A stretch of 64,000 nt of DNA from Roseomonas sp. KE2513. Its GTDB lineage: Bacteria > Pseudomonadota > Alphaproteobacteria > Acetobacterales > Acetobacteraceae. The notes under the pieces are model-generated. The model worked only from the letters and a program-made list of their open reading frames with translations, was not told the origin of the DNA and did not search any database. Shown piece after piece: positions 1 through 7,713 of this stretch. How positions within the stretch are numbered: the stretch's first letter is position 1; each line of letters opens with the position of its first letter. The position numbers were made by a program, and so were the translations under genes. The stretch is taken from positions 169,193-233,192 of the forward strand of contig NZ_RCVR01000006.1 in NCBI RefSeq assembly GCF_016107305.1. Direction: 5' to 3'.

Positions 1-113
1 ATCGCGTGGATGGGGAACATTTGTGTTTCGATCTGGAAAGGTGCGGCTCAGGCGCGCATATCCGCCGCCGAGACGACGATATGGTTCGCCGCCATCCACT
101 CAGGATATGAGCG

Positions 114-362
114 ATGTTTAGCTTTAGCTTCTCCAAGTCCCTTCGCACCCTTGGCCTCGCCGCGGTGGCGGTGAGCCCGCTCATCGCTGGCAGCGCCTTC
201 GCCGAGGGCTTCGACGGCCGCGGCCCCACCGCCCTGAGCGCCTGGACGCATAGCGAGGCCCGCACGCCCCTCGCCGCCACCAATCCGGCCTCCGCCGGCG
301 CCTCGCAGCAGAGCTACCTGCAGCGCAGCGGCGCCACCGGCGGCCAGGGCCAGGGTTCGTAA
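114..362 (+). CDS. Small secreted protein of unknown function
   Basis: The 82-residue product has a clear Sec signal peptide: a short basic start, a hydrophobic stretch around residues 12-28 and an Ala-x-Ala cleavage site near residue 30 (SAFA/EG). The mature part of about 50 residues is rich in Ala, Gly, Ser and Gln and has no recognisable domain. A purine-rich AGGA lies about 10 bases before the ATG. Its stop codon is followed 14 bases later by the first hairpin of a repeated intergenic element. It is probably a short periplasmic or surface protein; no function can be given. Confidence 0.6.
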   Translation: MFSFSFSKSLRTLGLAAVAVSPLIAGSAFAEGFDGRGPTALSAWTHSEARTPLAATNPASAGASQQSYLQRSGATGGQGQGS

Positions 363-375
363 CCTCCTGCTGACG

Positions 376-606
376 CGGAGAGGGCACCGCCCTCTCCGAA
401 CCTTCTGGGCAGACGCGCAGCGTTCATCCCGCCCCGCCAAGGGCCTGAGTCTCTTGGATCCCCATCTGGCCTTCGCGGAACCTTCCTTAACGTGCCGTCG
501 CCCCGGGACCACGACCCGAAGTGCATCGGCTTGAAAGTGTTTCAGCTAAATAGAGGACGATGGTGAGGGGTCTGGGGAGAGGAGGATTTCCCTCTTCCTC
601 TGCCCG
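376..606 (+). repeat. Multi-hairpin intergenic repeat, copy A (degenerate)
   Basis: This is one of four related copies in the window. Hairpin 1 is 376-398 (10-bp stem around GGAGAGGGC, loop ACC). A block around 411-428 resembles the GAACGC-GCA-GCGTTC hairpin of copy D. Hairpin 2 is 437-457 (CCAAGGGCC core, partly decayed). Hairpin 3 (about 500-530, CGGGACC/GACCCG) is decayed, and hairpin 4 (about 571-606, GGGGAGAGGAGG with a C/T-rich return arm) is imperfect. The stretch 363-742 contains no gene; it lies between the stop codons of a rightward secreted-protein gene and a leftward kinase gene. Confidence 0.8.
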
Positions 607-680
607 GCGTTACCCGCGCCACCCCGGGAAACCTGACCCACTGGCGCAGCCTCCGGCTGCTTCTCGCTCTCACACATGGC

Positions 681-722
681 GGCAGGCAAGTGATGAGCTT
701 CTTGTTCATCATCTGGCCTGCC
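681..722 (-). terminator. Candidate terminator hairpin of the LOV kinase gene
   Basis: An inverted repeat begins about 20 bases beyond the kinase stop codon. GGCAGGC (681-687) pairs with GCCTGCC (716-722), and the inner part (688-696 with 707-715) continues the pairing with two mismatches around a loop near 697-706. There is no adjacent T-run, so intrinsic termination is uncertain. Confidence 0.4.
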
Positions 723-742
723 TCTCGCGAGCGCCCGCCCTG

Positions 743-2410
743 TCAGCCCACGCCGGTTGGCCCATCCAAGATGATCCGCATCCGCCGCGCGAGATCGGAG
801 CGGCTGTAGGGCTTGTGGATGAGGTCGAACTCCGGCGCGCCCGCAGAGGGTTCGCTGACCGATTCATCCGCATAGCCGGTGGTCAGCAGCACCTTCACCT
901 GTGGCCGGTGCCGCCGTGCCTCGTGCGCCAGCATCACCCCGTTCATGCCGCCGGGCATGATGAGATCGGTGAAGAGCATGTCGAAAGCCTGGCTGCTCCG
1001 GATGATCCCCATCGCCTCGTGCCCATTATGGACGACCATGACCGTGTAGCCGAACCCCTCCAGGATCGCCCGTGCCAGCTCGGCCACCTCCGGCCGGTCG
1101 TCCACCACGAGGATCGTCTCCGTTCCCGGCCGCTCCGAGGCGCGGGGCGCGGGCGTGCGAGGGGCGGCTTCCTCCTCGGCCAGCGGGAAGAGGAGATGGA
1201 CGGTGGTGCCCTGGCCGGGCGCGCTTGAGATCCGCGCGGCACCACCGGATTGTCGCGCGAAGCCATAGACCATGGAGAGGCCGAGACCGGTGCCGCGCCC
1301 CTCCTCCTTCGTCGTGAAGAAGGGCTCCATCACGCGCGCGAGGATCTCGGGTGCCATCCCCATGCCGTTATCGGTTACGCTGATCGAGACATGGGGCCCC
1401 TCGCCAAGGATCATCCCCGACTCCGGATCGCCCGGCGCCACCTCTACCCCGCGGGTGGAGATCGTCACCACTCCGTCCTGCCGTCCGGAGAGCGCGTCGC
1501 GCGCGTTGATGAGGATGTTGAGCAGCGCGACTTCGGCTTGCGTGGCGTCCAGTCGGCAGTGGCCGAGGCCGGGGTCGAGGTTGAAGCGGAGCGTCACCGC
1601 CTCGCCGAGGCTGCGCGCCGCCATCTCGCGCATCCCTTCGGCCAGCGCGTTGAGGTTCAGCGTGCGCCCCTCCAGCCGCTGTCGGCGGGAGAAGGCGAGA
1701 AGTTGCCCTGTCAGCGTCGCCGCGCGGTCGGCTGCGGTGCGGGCAGCGCCGAGACTTCGCCGCATCCGCCCCATATCCGGCGCGGGCTGGCCGAGGCCGT
1801 TGTCCACGAGGTCCATGTAGCCGCGCATGACCTGCAGCAGATTGTTGAAGTCGTGCGCGATCCCGCCCGTCAGCTGGCCCAGCGCCTCCATCTTCTGCGC
1901 TTGGCGCAGCGCGTCCTCCGCGTCCCGCCGGCGGCTGACATCGAGCTGGGAGGCGAAGAAGTAGATCAGCTCCCCCCTTGGATTGAGCACCGGGGAGATG
2001 AACAGCGCGTTCCAGAAGGTGGAGCCGTTCTTGCGATAGTTGAGGATCTCCGTCGCGATGTCCTGGCGCGCCTCGATCGCGCGGCGCACCTCGGCCACCG
2101 TCTCCTGATCGGTGTCGGGCCCCTGCAGGAAGCGGCAGTTGCGCCCGACGACCTCGTCGCGCTCGTAGCCGGTCATGCGCAGGAAGGCCCCGTTGGCGAA
2201 GGCGATCGGATTGCGGGGCTGATTCGGGTCCGTCACGACCATCGGCATCCGCGTCATCTCGACTGCGGCGAAGAAAACATCGGAATGGGTACTGGAAACC
2301 GCGCTGACCGCACCGCCCACCACCGTGGGCCGCCCGCCGCGCTGCGCCAGATCCGTTGCGTCGCCTCTTGGAGAATGGGCCGGACGGTCCCGCGCGACGT
2401 CGTCGTTCAT
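743..2410 (-). CDS. LOV-domain hybrid sensor histidine kinase
   Basis: The 555-residue soluble protein has three parts. Residues about 45-160 form a PAS/LOV domain with the flavin-adduct motif GRNCRFLQG (Cys92) and the flavin-contacting Gln155 in FFASQLD. A HisKA dimerisation domain follows with phospho-acceptor His186 in [11 protein letters not shown], then an ATPase domain (N-box NILINARDA at 298-306; [14 protein letters not shown] near 373-380). A receiver domain (about 432-550) has acceptor Asp482 in [11 protein letters not shown] proteins of this type sense blue light through an FMN-cysteinyl adduct. No output regulator is adjacent, so signalling partners must lie elsewhere. There are no membrane segments, so the protein is probably cytoplasmic. 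The function assignment is strong; the biological output is unknown. Confidence 0.92.
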   Translation of the reverse strand: MNDDVARDRPAHSPRGDATDLAQRGGRPTVVGGAVSAVSSTHSDVFFAAVEMTRMPMVVTDPNQPRNPIAFANGAFLRMTGYERDEVVGRNCRFLQGPDTDQETVAEVRRAIEARQDIATEILNYRKNGSTFWNALFISPVLNPRGELIYFFASQLDVSRRRDAEDALRQAQKMEALGQLTGGIAHDFNNLLQVMRGYMDLVDNGLGQPAPDMGRMRRSLGAARTAADRAATLTGQLLAFSRRQRLEGRTLNLNALAEGMREMAARSLGEAVTLRFNLDPGLGHCRLDATQAEVALLNILINARDALSGRQDGVVTISTRGVEVAPGDPESGMILGEGPHVSISVTDNGMGMAPEILARVMEPFFTTKEEGRGTGLGLSMVYGFARQSGGAARISSAPGQGTTVHLLFPLAEEEAAPRTPAPRASERPGTETILVVDDRPEVAELARAILEGFGYTVMVVHNGHEAMGIIRSSQAFDMLFTDLIMPGGMNGVMLAHEARRHRPQVKVLLTTGYADESVSEPSAGAPEFDLIHKPYSRSDLARRMRIILDGPTGVG

Positions 2411-2483
2411 GCGCGGTGTAAGGAGGTCAGGACCGAAATGTTGCCGGCAGGGAATTGGTTTAACCCAATTTGCGAAGAGCGCG

Positions 2484-2509
2484 AGCGATCAGACGGAACG
2501 TTTCGTTCC
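2484..2509 (-). promoter_or_regulatory. Candidate EcfG-type (general stress) promoter for the LOV kinase
   Basis: On the minus strand GGAAC (2505-2509) is followed by exactly 17 bases and then CGCT (2484-2487), about 74 bases before the kinase start. The alphaproteobacterial general-stress sigma factor EcfG recognises GGAAC-N16/17-CGTT, so this is a one-mismatch match. The GGAAC sits inside a small palindrome (GGAACG-TTT-CGTTCC, 2495-2509). The match is short and could be chance. Confidence 0.3.
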
Positions 2510-2603
2510 TGTCTGCCGCAAGGACCTCAGGCCGTTACACCCGTCAAGAAATCTCGAGCCTCTTCGTCCGGCGAGTGGGCCGCGCGTTGCCCGGCCGTCC
2601 GCT

Positions 2604-3302
2604 TCAGGCCGCGAGAGCCCGGGCGGCGCGGCCGTTACGCACCTGCACGAGGGTGAAGAGACCGCCCGGCGGGCAGGCCTCCAGCGACTCCACCTCCACC
2701 TCCGAACCCATGAGGTCGGACAGCGCGAAGTCAGGGTGCCAGCCCAGCACGCGCGAGAGCGGCGCCATCGCGCGCTCCACCCACCAGCGCGGCCCGTCGG
2801 TCGCCGCGAAATGGTTGACGAAGAGAAGCTGCCCGCCCGGCCGCACCACGCGCGACATCTCCGCAAAGAGCTTCCGCGCATCGGGCACCACGCTGGCCGT
2901 GAACATCGCGACGGCGAGGTCGAAGGAGTCGTCGCGGAAGGCCATGTGCTCCGCGTCCATCTCCACCAGCCCCTCCACGTGAAGGAGCCGCTCCGCCTCC
3001 ACCCGCTCGCGCGCCTTCTCGAGCATCTCGCGCGAGAGATCGACGCCCACCACCCGCTTCTCGCCGCGGTAGAGGGGCAGGGCGAGGCCGGTGCCCACCC
3101 CCACCTCCAGCACGCGGTTGCCGGGAAGGCGGTTCACCGCCGCCACCGCCCGCTTGCGGCCGAAGGAGGACACGCCGCCGAAGACCGCGTCATAGACGCC
3201 GGCCCAGCGGCGATAGGCGTCGCGCACCGCGCCCGCATCGAGCACCGCGCGCTTGTGGTCGCGGGTGGGATCGACGGTCAGGTGGGGCAGGGTCCGCGCC
3301 AT
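2604..3302 (-). CDS. pmtA: SAM-dependent methyltransferase, probably phosphatidylethanolamine N-methyltransferase
   Basis: The 232-residue protein has a class I SAM-binding fold: motif I VLEVGVGTG near residues 65-73, an acidic VVGVDLS strand after it, and a post-I region ending in FDLAVAMFTASVVPD. The segment YRRWAGVYDAVFG before motif I is typical of the PmtA group that converts phosphatidylethanolamine to phosphatidylcholine in alphaproteobacteria. It could instead be a UbiE-like quinone methyltransferase, but the short length and N-terminal motif favour PmtA. It lies downstream of the RNase D gene on the same strand with a gap of about 100 bases. Confidence 0.6.
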   Translation of the reverse strand: MARTLPHLTVDPTRDHKRAVLDAGAVRDAYRRWAGVYDAVFGGVSSFGRKRAVAAVNRLPGNRVLEVGVGTGLALPLYRGEKRVVGVDLSREMLEKARERVEAERLLHVEGLVEMDAEHMAFRDDSFDLAVAMFTASVVPDARKLFAEMSRVVRPGGQLLFVNHFAATDGPRWWVERAMAPLSRVLGWHPDFALSDLMGSEVEVESLEACPPGGLFTLVQVRNGRAARALAA

Positions 3303-3398
3303 GGGTTGTCAGCGTCCGATCAGAAAGGCGGTAGAGGGCGCTAGACCAGGGGGCGGCTTCGCGCAAGCGCGGTTGCCAGTCCCGGGCAAGCAGGGGTT

Positions 3399-4694
3399 TC
3401 AATCCGTGGCGAGGGACGGGGTTGCAACGGCGCCCGCCGGCGCCTCGGTGGCGGCCTTGGCCGAGCCGCCACGGCGCTTCCCCGGCGCGGGCCGTCCCCC
3501 CTCCGGGCGGATCAGCCGCACGCGCCGGCCCTCCACGCCCAGCGCCAGCTCGCCCCCGCGGAGGGCCAGCGCGTCGGCCCCGAAAACGAGGCGCCGCCAG
3601 CCCTGCAGCGCCGGCAACTCCGGCGGCGCCTCGGTGGCCAGGCGGTCCAGGTCGTCCGAGCTGGCGAGAAGGCGCGGCGCCACCTGATGCTCCTCCGCCT
3701 TGGCGGCCAGTAGCACCTTCAGCAGCGCGACGAGGGCGGGCGAGGGGGAGGCACCTGAGCGCTCGCGCGGCGCCTCGGGCAGGGCCTCGTCCGGCAGGGC
3801 CCGCGCCTCCTCGATCGCCTGGAGGAGGGAGGCGCCGGACTTGCCGCGGGCGAAGCCCTCCGTCACGCCGCGTGCGCGAGAGAGGGAGGCGGCATCGGAC
3901 GGCGCCGTCGCCGCCACCTCCAGCAGCGACTCGTCGCGCAGTAGGCGCTGGCGAGGGATATTCACCCGCTGCGCCTCCCGCTCCCGCCAGGCCGCGATGG
4001 CCTGCAGCGTGCCGAGGAAGCGCCGGTTGTTCGTGCGCGGCCGCAACTTCTCCCAGGCGCTGTCGGGATCGGTGCCGTAGGTGGCGGGGTCGGTCAGCGC
4101 CGCCATCTCCTCCGCCACCCAGTCGAGCCGCCCTTCCTTCGCCAGCCGCTCGCGCAGCGCGACGTAGATGCGGCGCAGGTGGGTCACGTCCCCCGCGGCA
4201 TAGGTGATCTGGGCGGGCGAGAGGGGGCGGGCCGCCCAGTCGCTGAAGCGGTGGGCCTTGTCGATCTGCGCGCCGGCCAGCGCGCGGGCGAGGCTGTCAT
4301 AGCTCGCCTGGTCGCCGAAGCCCGCGACCATGGCGGCCACCTGGGTGTCGAACATCGGCTGGGGCGTGCGGCCGAAGCGCAGCAGGAAGATCTCCACGTC
4401 CTGCCGGCAGGCGTGGAACACCTTCACCACCTCCTCGTCCGCCAGCAGGGCGCCGAGCGGGGTGAGGTCCAGCCCGGGCGCCAGTGCGTCCACCACCGCC
4501 GTGTCCTGGCTGCCGCCGAGCTGCACCACGCAGAGCTCGGGCCAGTAGGTCCGCTCCCGCATGAACTCGGTATCCACCGTCACGAAGGGCTCCTGGCGAA
4601 GCCGTTCGCAGAGCGGGACCAGCTGCTCGGTGGTGGTGATGAGGACGGGCGCGGGATCGGCGGCCGGGCCGTGGGCAGGGGGGCGGCGTGACAT
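3399..4694 (-). CDS. rnd: Ribonuclease D
   Basis: The 431-residue protein carries the DEDDy 3'-5' exonuclease motifs: VDTEFMRE near the N-terminus, FHACRQDVEIF in the middle and YAAGDVTHL with the catalytic Tyr and Asp. An HRDC domain follows (AIAAWREREAQRVNIPRQRLL), with a poorly conserved basic C-terminal tail. RNase D trims tRNA precursors at the 3' end. The start at 4694 (MSRRPP) is preferred over one 81 bases upstream because the upstream segment is not family-like. The length fits alphaproteobacterial RNase D. Confidence 0.93.
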   Translation of the reverse strand: MSRRPPAHGPAADPAPVLITTTEQLVPLCERLRQEPFVTVDTEFMRERTYWPELCVVQLGGSQDTAVVDALAPGLDLTPLGALLADEEVVKVFHACRQDVEIFLLRFGRTPQPMFDTQVAAMVAGFGDQASYDSLARALAGAQIDKAHRFSDWAARPLSPAQITYAAGDVTHLRRIYVALRERLAKEGRLDWVAEEMAALTDPATYGTDPDSAWEKLRPRTNNRRFLGTLQAIAAWREREAQRVNIPRQRLLRDESLLEVAATAPSDAASLSRARGVTEGFARGKSGASLLQAIEEARALPDEALPEAPRERSGASPSPALVALLKVLLAAKAEEHQVAPRLLASSDDLDRLATEAPPELPALQGWRRLVFGADALALRGGELALGVEGRRVRLIRPEGGRPAPGKRRGGSAKAATEAPAGAVATPSLATD

Positions 4695-4775
4695 GGGGGG
4701 CGGGTTTACGCGCAGAAGCCGCGCGTCACAAACCTTTCCCGCGCGCGAAAGTGCCCGCAGGCGCCTCGAAAACAC

Positions 4776-5510
4776 TCAGAGCAGCGCCCTGAGCACGATC
4801 GGCGCGAGGATCGCGGTGACAAGCGCGTTCAGCGCGAGGGCGATCCCCGCGAAGGTCCCGGCCACGTGGTTCACGTGGAAGGCGCGCGCCGTGCCCAGCC
4901 CGTGTGCCGCAAGCCCGGCCGCGAAGCCCCGCGCCCGCATGTCCCGCAGGCCGAGCGCGTTCATCAACGGCGTGACCGTCACCGCCCCGATCGCCCCGGT
5001 GATCAGCACGAGCACGGCGGCCAGCGCCGGGTCGCCTCCCATCCCCTCCGCGATACCCATGGCGACGCCGGCCGTCACCGATTTCGGCGCCAGCGCCGCC
5101 AGCACCGGCGCCGGGATGCCGAAGGCGCGGGCGATCAGCAGGGCCGAGATCATGGCCGCGAGCGCCCCCACCAGCAGGGCCGCCCCCATGGGCAGGATGG
5201 CCCGCCAGACCGTGTGGCGGTTGCGATAAAGGGGCAGGGCCAACGCCACCGTCGCCGGGCCGATGAGGAAGTGGACGAACTGCGCCCCCTCGAAATAGGT
5301 GCGATAGGGCGTGCCCGTCGCCGCCAGCATACCGGCCGCCAGTGCCACCGCGATCAGCACCGTGTTCGCCAGCGGGTGGCGCCCGATCGCCGCCGAGATC
5401 CGGTCCGCCACCACATAGGCCATCAGCGTGACCGTCAGCCAGAGCAGCGGCGTGCGGGAGAGATAGACCCAGAGACCGAAATCCCCGAGCGCGTCGCTCG
5501 CGCCGCTCAC
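4776..5510 (-). CDS. lrgB: LrgB/CidB-family membrane protein
   Basis: The 244-residue, very hydrophobic protein has about seven predicted membrane helices. It has the family features of a TVLIAVALAAG-type helix and the conserved C-terminal stretch around GLAAHGLGTARAF. LrgB proteins work with LrgA as a holin/antiholin-like or small-metabolite export pair. Its start overlaps the end of the lrgA gene by four bases, which indicates translational coupling. The substrate in this organism cannot be read from the sequence. Confidence 0.88.
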   Translation of the reverse strand: MSGASDALGDFGLWVYLSRTPLLWLTVTLMAYVVADRISAAIGRHPLANTVLIAVALAAGMLAATGTPYRTYFEGAQFVHFLIGPATVALALPLYRNRHTVWRAILPMGAALLVGALAAMISALLIARAFGIPAPVLAALAPKSVTAGVAMGIAEGMGGDPALAAVLVLITGAIGAVTVTPLMNALGLRDMRARGFAAGLAAHGLGTARAFHVNHVAGTFAGIALALNALVTAILAPIVLRALL

Positions 5511-5878
5511 GCCTCGGCTTCCTGGCGTAGCAGGCGGGCGACGGCGGCGAAGGTCAGGGCCGTCGCGACCAGCCCGATGATGGTGGAGGCCACCAGGGCG
5601 ACCGCCAGCCCCAGCCCATAGGCCTGGATCACGTCCAGCCGCCCGACCACCCCCACCCCGGCCGGAATGAAGAGAAGGGAGAGATTCGTGAGCAGCCCGT
5701 CCGCCGCCGGGGCGAGGAAGCCGGTGTCCGCCGGCCGCGGCAGGGTGTCGTTGAGGAGCAGGAGCAGCAGCAGCAGGATCATGCCCAGCACCGGGCCGGG
5801 CAGGGGCAGGCCGGTGCCGTGGGCCACGGCCTCCCCGGCAAGCTGGCAGAGGAGGATGAGGGCGGCGCCTTGGATCAT
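5507..5878 (-). CDS. lrgA: LrgA/CidA-family holin-like protein
   Basis: The 123-residue membrane protein has four predicted helices. It carries the LrgA hallmark ILLCQLAGEAVAHGTGLPLPGPVLGMILL at residues about 6-34 and the FIPAGVGVV loop before the third helix. The ATG at 5878 is preferred over an upstream in-frame one because the family begins directly with this helix. It is the first gene of a two-gene unit with lrgB, with a four-base overlap. The pair is divergent from pgi. Confidence 0.87.
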   Translation of the reverse strand: MIQGAALILLCQLAGEAVAHGTGLPLPGPVLGMILLLLLLLLNDTLPRPADTGFLAPAADGLLTNLSLLFIPAGVGVVGRLDVIQAYGLGLAVALVASTIIGLVATALTFAAVARLLRQEAEA

Positions 5879-6013
5879 GGCGCCAGGGTAGCGAGGATCG
5901 TGCCGCGGCCGCGATCCCGCCCCGCCCACAACCCGGTGATCGCCCCTGGCCTTCCCCGTCCTTTACGGTCCTTCTACGTTCCTGCCCCAGTGAACCAGGG
6001 AGGCGGAAGCCGC

Positions 6014-7618
6014 ATGGCGGAGACGGAGGCGGCCTGGGGCCGGGTGATGCGGCTTGCGGGCGAGCCCGGCTCGGCGGCGATCCGGCCCCTGATGGCGGAT
6101 CCCACCCGGCCCGCGCGCTTCACCCATCGCGCCGGCGACATCCTGGCGGACCTCTCCAAGACATCCGTCTCCGACGCCGCGCTTGAGGCGTTGCTCGACC
6201 TCGCCCGCGCCCGCGGTGTGCTCGCCGCGCGCGACGCCATGGCGGCGGGGGAGGCGATCAACGCCACCGAGGGCCGCGCCGTGCTGCACATGGCGCTGCG
6301 CGGCCCGCCCGGCGCTTTCCGGACGGGCGGGGAGGATGCCTCGGCCGAGGTGCACGCCACCCTCGACGCCATGCGCGCCTTCTGCGCCCGCATCCACGCG
6401 GAGGGCCGTTTCACGGACGTGCTGAGCATCGGCATCGGCGGCTCCGACCTTGGCCCGCAGATGGCCGCCCGCGCCCTCTGGCGGGACGGCATGCCGATGC
6501 GCGCCCATTTCCTATCCAACGTGGACGGCCACTCCTGGGAAGCGCTGCGCCACCGGCTGGACCCTGCGCGCACCCTCGTCCTTGTCGCCAGCAAGACCTT
6601 CACCACCGCCGAGACGATGGTGAACGCCCGCCTCGTGCGGGACTGGCTGCGCGCCGCCCTAGGTGAGGCCGCGGACGCGCAGCTCGTCGCCCTTTCGACC
6701 AACCTCAAGGCCACGCGCGACTTCGGCGTGCCGGAAGGGCAGGTCTTCGGCTTCCACGACTGGGTGGGCGGGCGCTTCTCCCTCTGGTCCGCCATCGGCC
6801 TCTCGATCGCACTCGCCTGCGGGTGGGAAGTCTTCGCGGCGCTGCTGGCTGGCGCCCGGCGCATGGACGAGCACTTCCTCTCCGCCCCCGAGGCCGAGAA
6901 CCTGCCCCTGCTAATGGCGCTCACCGAGATCTGGCACGTGGACGGCCTGAACCTCGGCAGCCGGGCGGTGCTTCCCTACGACGACCGCCTCGCCCGCTTC
7001 CCCGCGCATCTCCAGCAAGTGGAGATGGAGTCCCTTGGCAAGCGCGTGACGCTGGAGGGCCTACCCGTCCCCCGCGCCACCGGCCCCGTGGTCTTTGGCG
7101 AGCCCGGGACCAACGCCCAGCACTCCTTCATGCAGCTCCTCCACCAGGGAACCACCCCGGTGCCGGCGGACATCGTGCTGGTGGCAAGGCCCGACCACGG
7201 CTTCGACGAGAACCACCGCCACCTCCTCGCCAACGGCCTCGCCCAGGGGGAGGCGCTGCTGCGCGGGCGGGACGAGGCGGAGGTCCGCGCCGAGATGGCT
7301 GCCCAGGGCATGGCACCCGCGGCCATCGAGGCCCTCCTGCCCCACCGCCTCTTCCCCGGCGACCGGCCGAGCACCACCCTCGTCCTGCCGCGGCTGGATG
7401 CGAGCACCCTTGGGCAGCTCGTCGCCCTCTACGAGCACAAGGTCTTCTTTCTCGGTGCCCTCTGGGGCGTGAACGCCTTCGACCAGTGGGGCGTGGAACT
7501 GGGCAAGCAGCTTGCCGGCACCCTCCTGCCGGAACTCGCCCCCGGCGCGACAGTGGGGCAGCACGACCCCTCCACCAGCGCCCTCATCGCGGAGCTGCAC
7601 CGCCTGCGGAGCGCCTGA
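6014..7618 (+). CDS. pgi: Glucose-6-phosphate isomerase
   Basis: The 534-residue enzyme interconverts glucose 6-phosphate and fructose 6-phosphate in the cytoplasm. Visible signatures are IGIGGSDLGPQMAARAL, the phosphate-binding SKTFTTAETM, the PGI signature around VFGFHDWVGGRFSLWSAIGL and the C-terminal WGVELGKQLA. The start MAETEAAWG is chosen because the upstream in-frame extension lies opposite the lrgA gene and is not family-like; GGAGGCGGAAG lies just before it. It is somewhat shorter than the E. coli enzyme (549), which is normal. No operon partner is evident. Confidence 0.96.
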   Translation: MAETEAAWGRVMRLAGEPGSAAIRPLMADPTRPARFTHRAGDILADLSKTSVSDAALEALLDLARARGVLAARDAMAAGEAINATEGRAVLHMALRGPPGAFRTGGEDASAEVHATLDAMRAFCARIHAEGRFTDVLSIGIGGSDLGPQMAARALWRDGMPMRAHFLSNVDGHSWEALRHRLDPARTLVLVASKTFTTAETMVNARLVRDWLRAALGEAADAQLVALSTNLKATRDFGVPEGQVFGFHDWVGGRFSLWSAIGLSIALACGWEVFAALLAGARRMDEHFLSAPEAENLPLLMALTEIWHVDGLNLGSRAVLPYDDRLARFPAHLQQVEMESLGKRVTLEGLPVPRATGPVVFGEPGTNAQHSFMQLLHQGTTPVPADIVLVARPDHGFDENHRHLLANGLAQGEALLRGRDEAEVRAEMAAQGMAPAAIEALLPHRLFPGDRPSTTLVLPRLDASTLGQLVALYEHKVFFLGALWGVNAFDQWGVELGKQLAGTLLPELAPGATVGQHDPSTSALIAELHRLRSA

Positions 7619-7713
7619 TGGGGTCCACGGCCGCGCTCTTGTGATCCACCGTTCTGCCCGTCAGAAATATTCGGGCGTTCCTATGTTAAAGCGAGGCGCG
7701 CGCTGATCGGTCG

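Noticed and set aside
2453..2470. Palindrome AATTGG-N6-CCAATT as a regulator site for the LOV kinase
   Set aside because: It is a real inverted repeat but isolated, matches no operator I know, and has no second copy in the window.
5819..6013. Upstream N-terminal extension of glucose-6-phosphate isomerase
   Set aside because: The extension is antisense to lrgA and Pro/Arg-rich; the family begins at the ATG at 6014, which has a GGAGG-like site.
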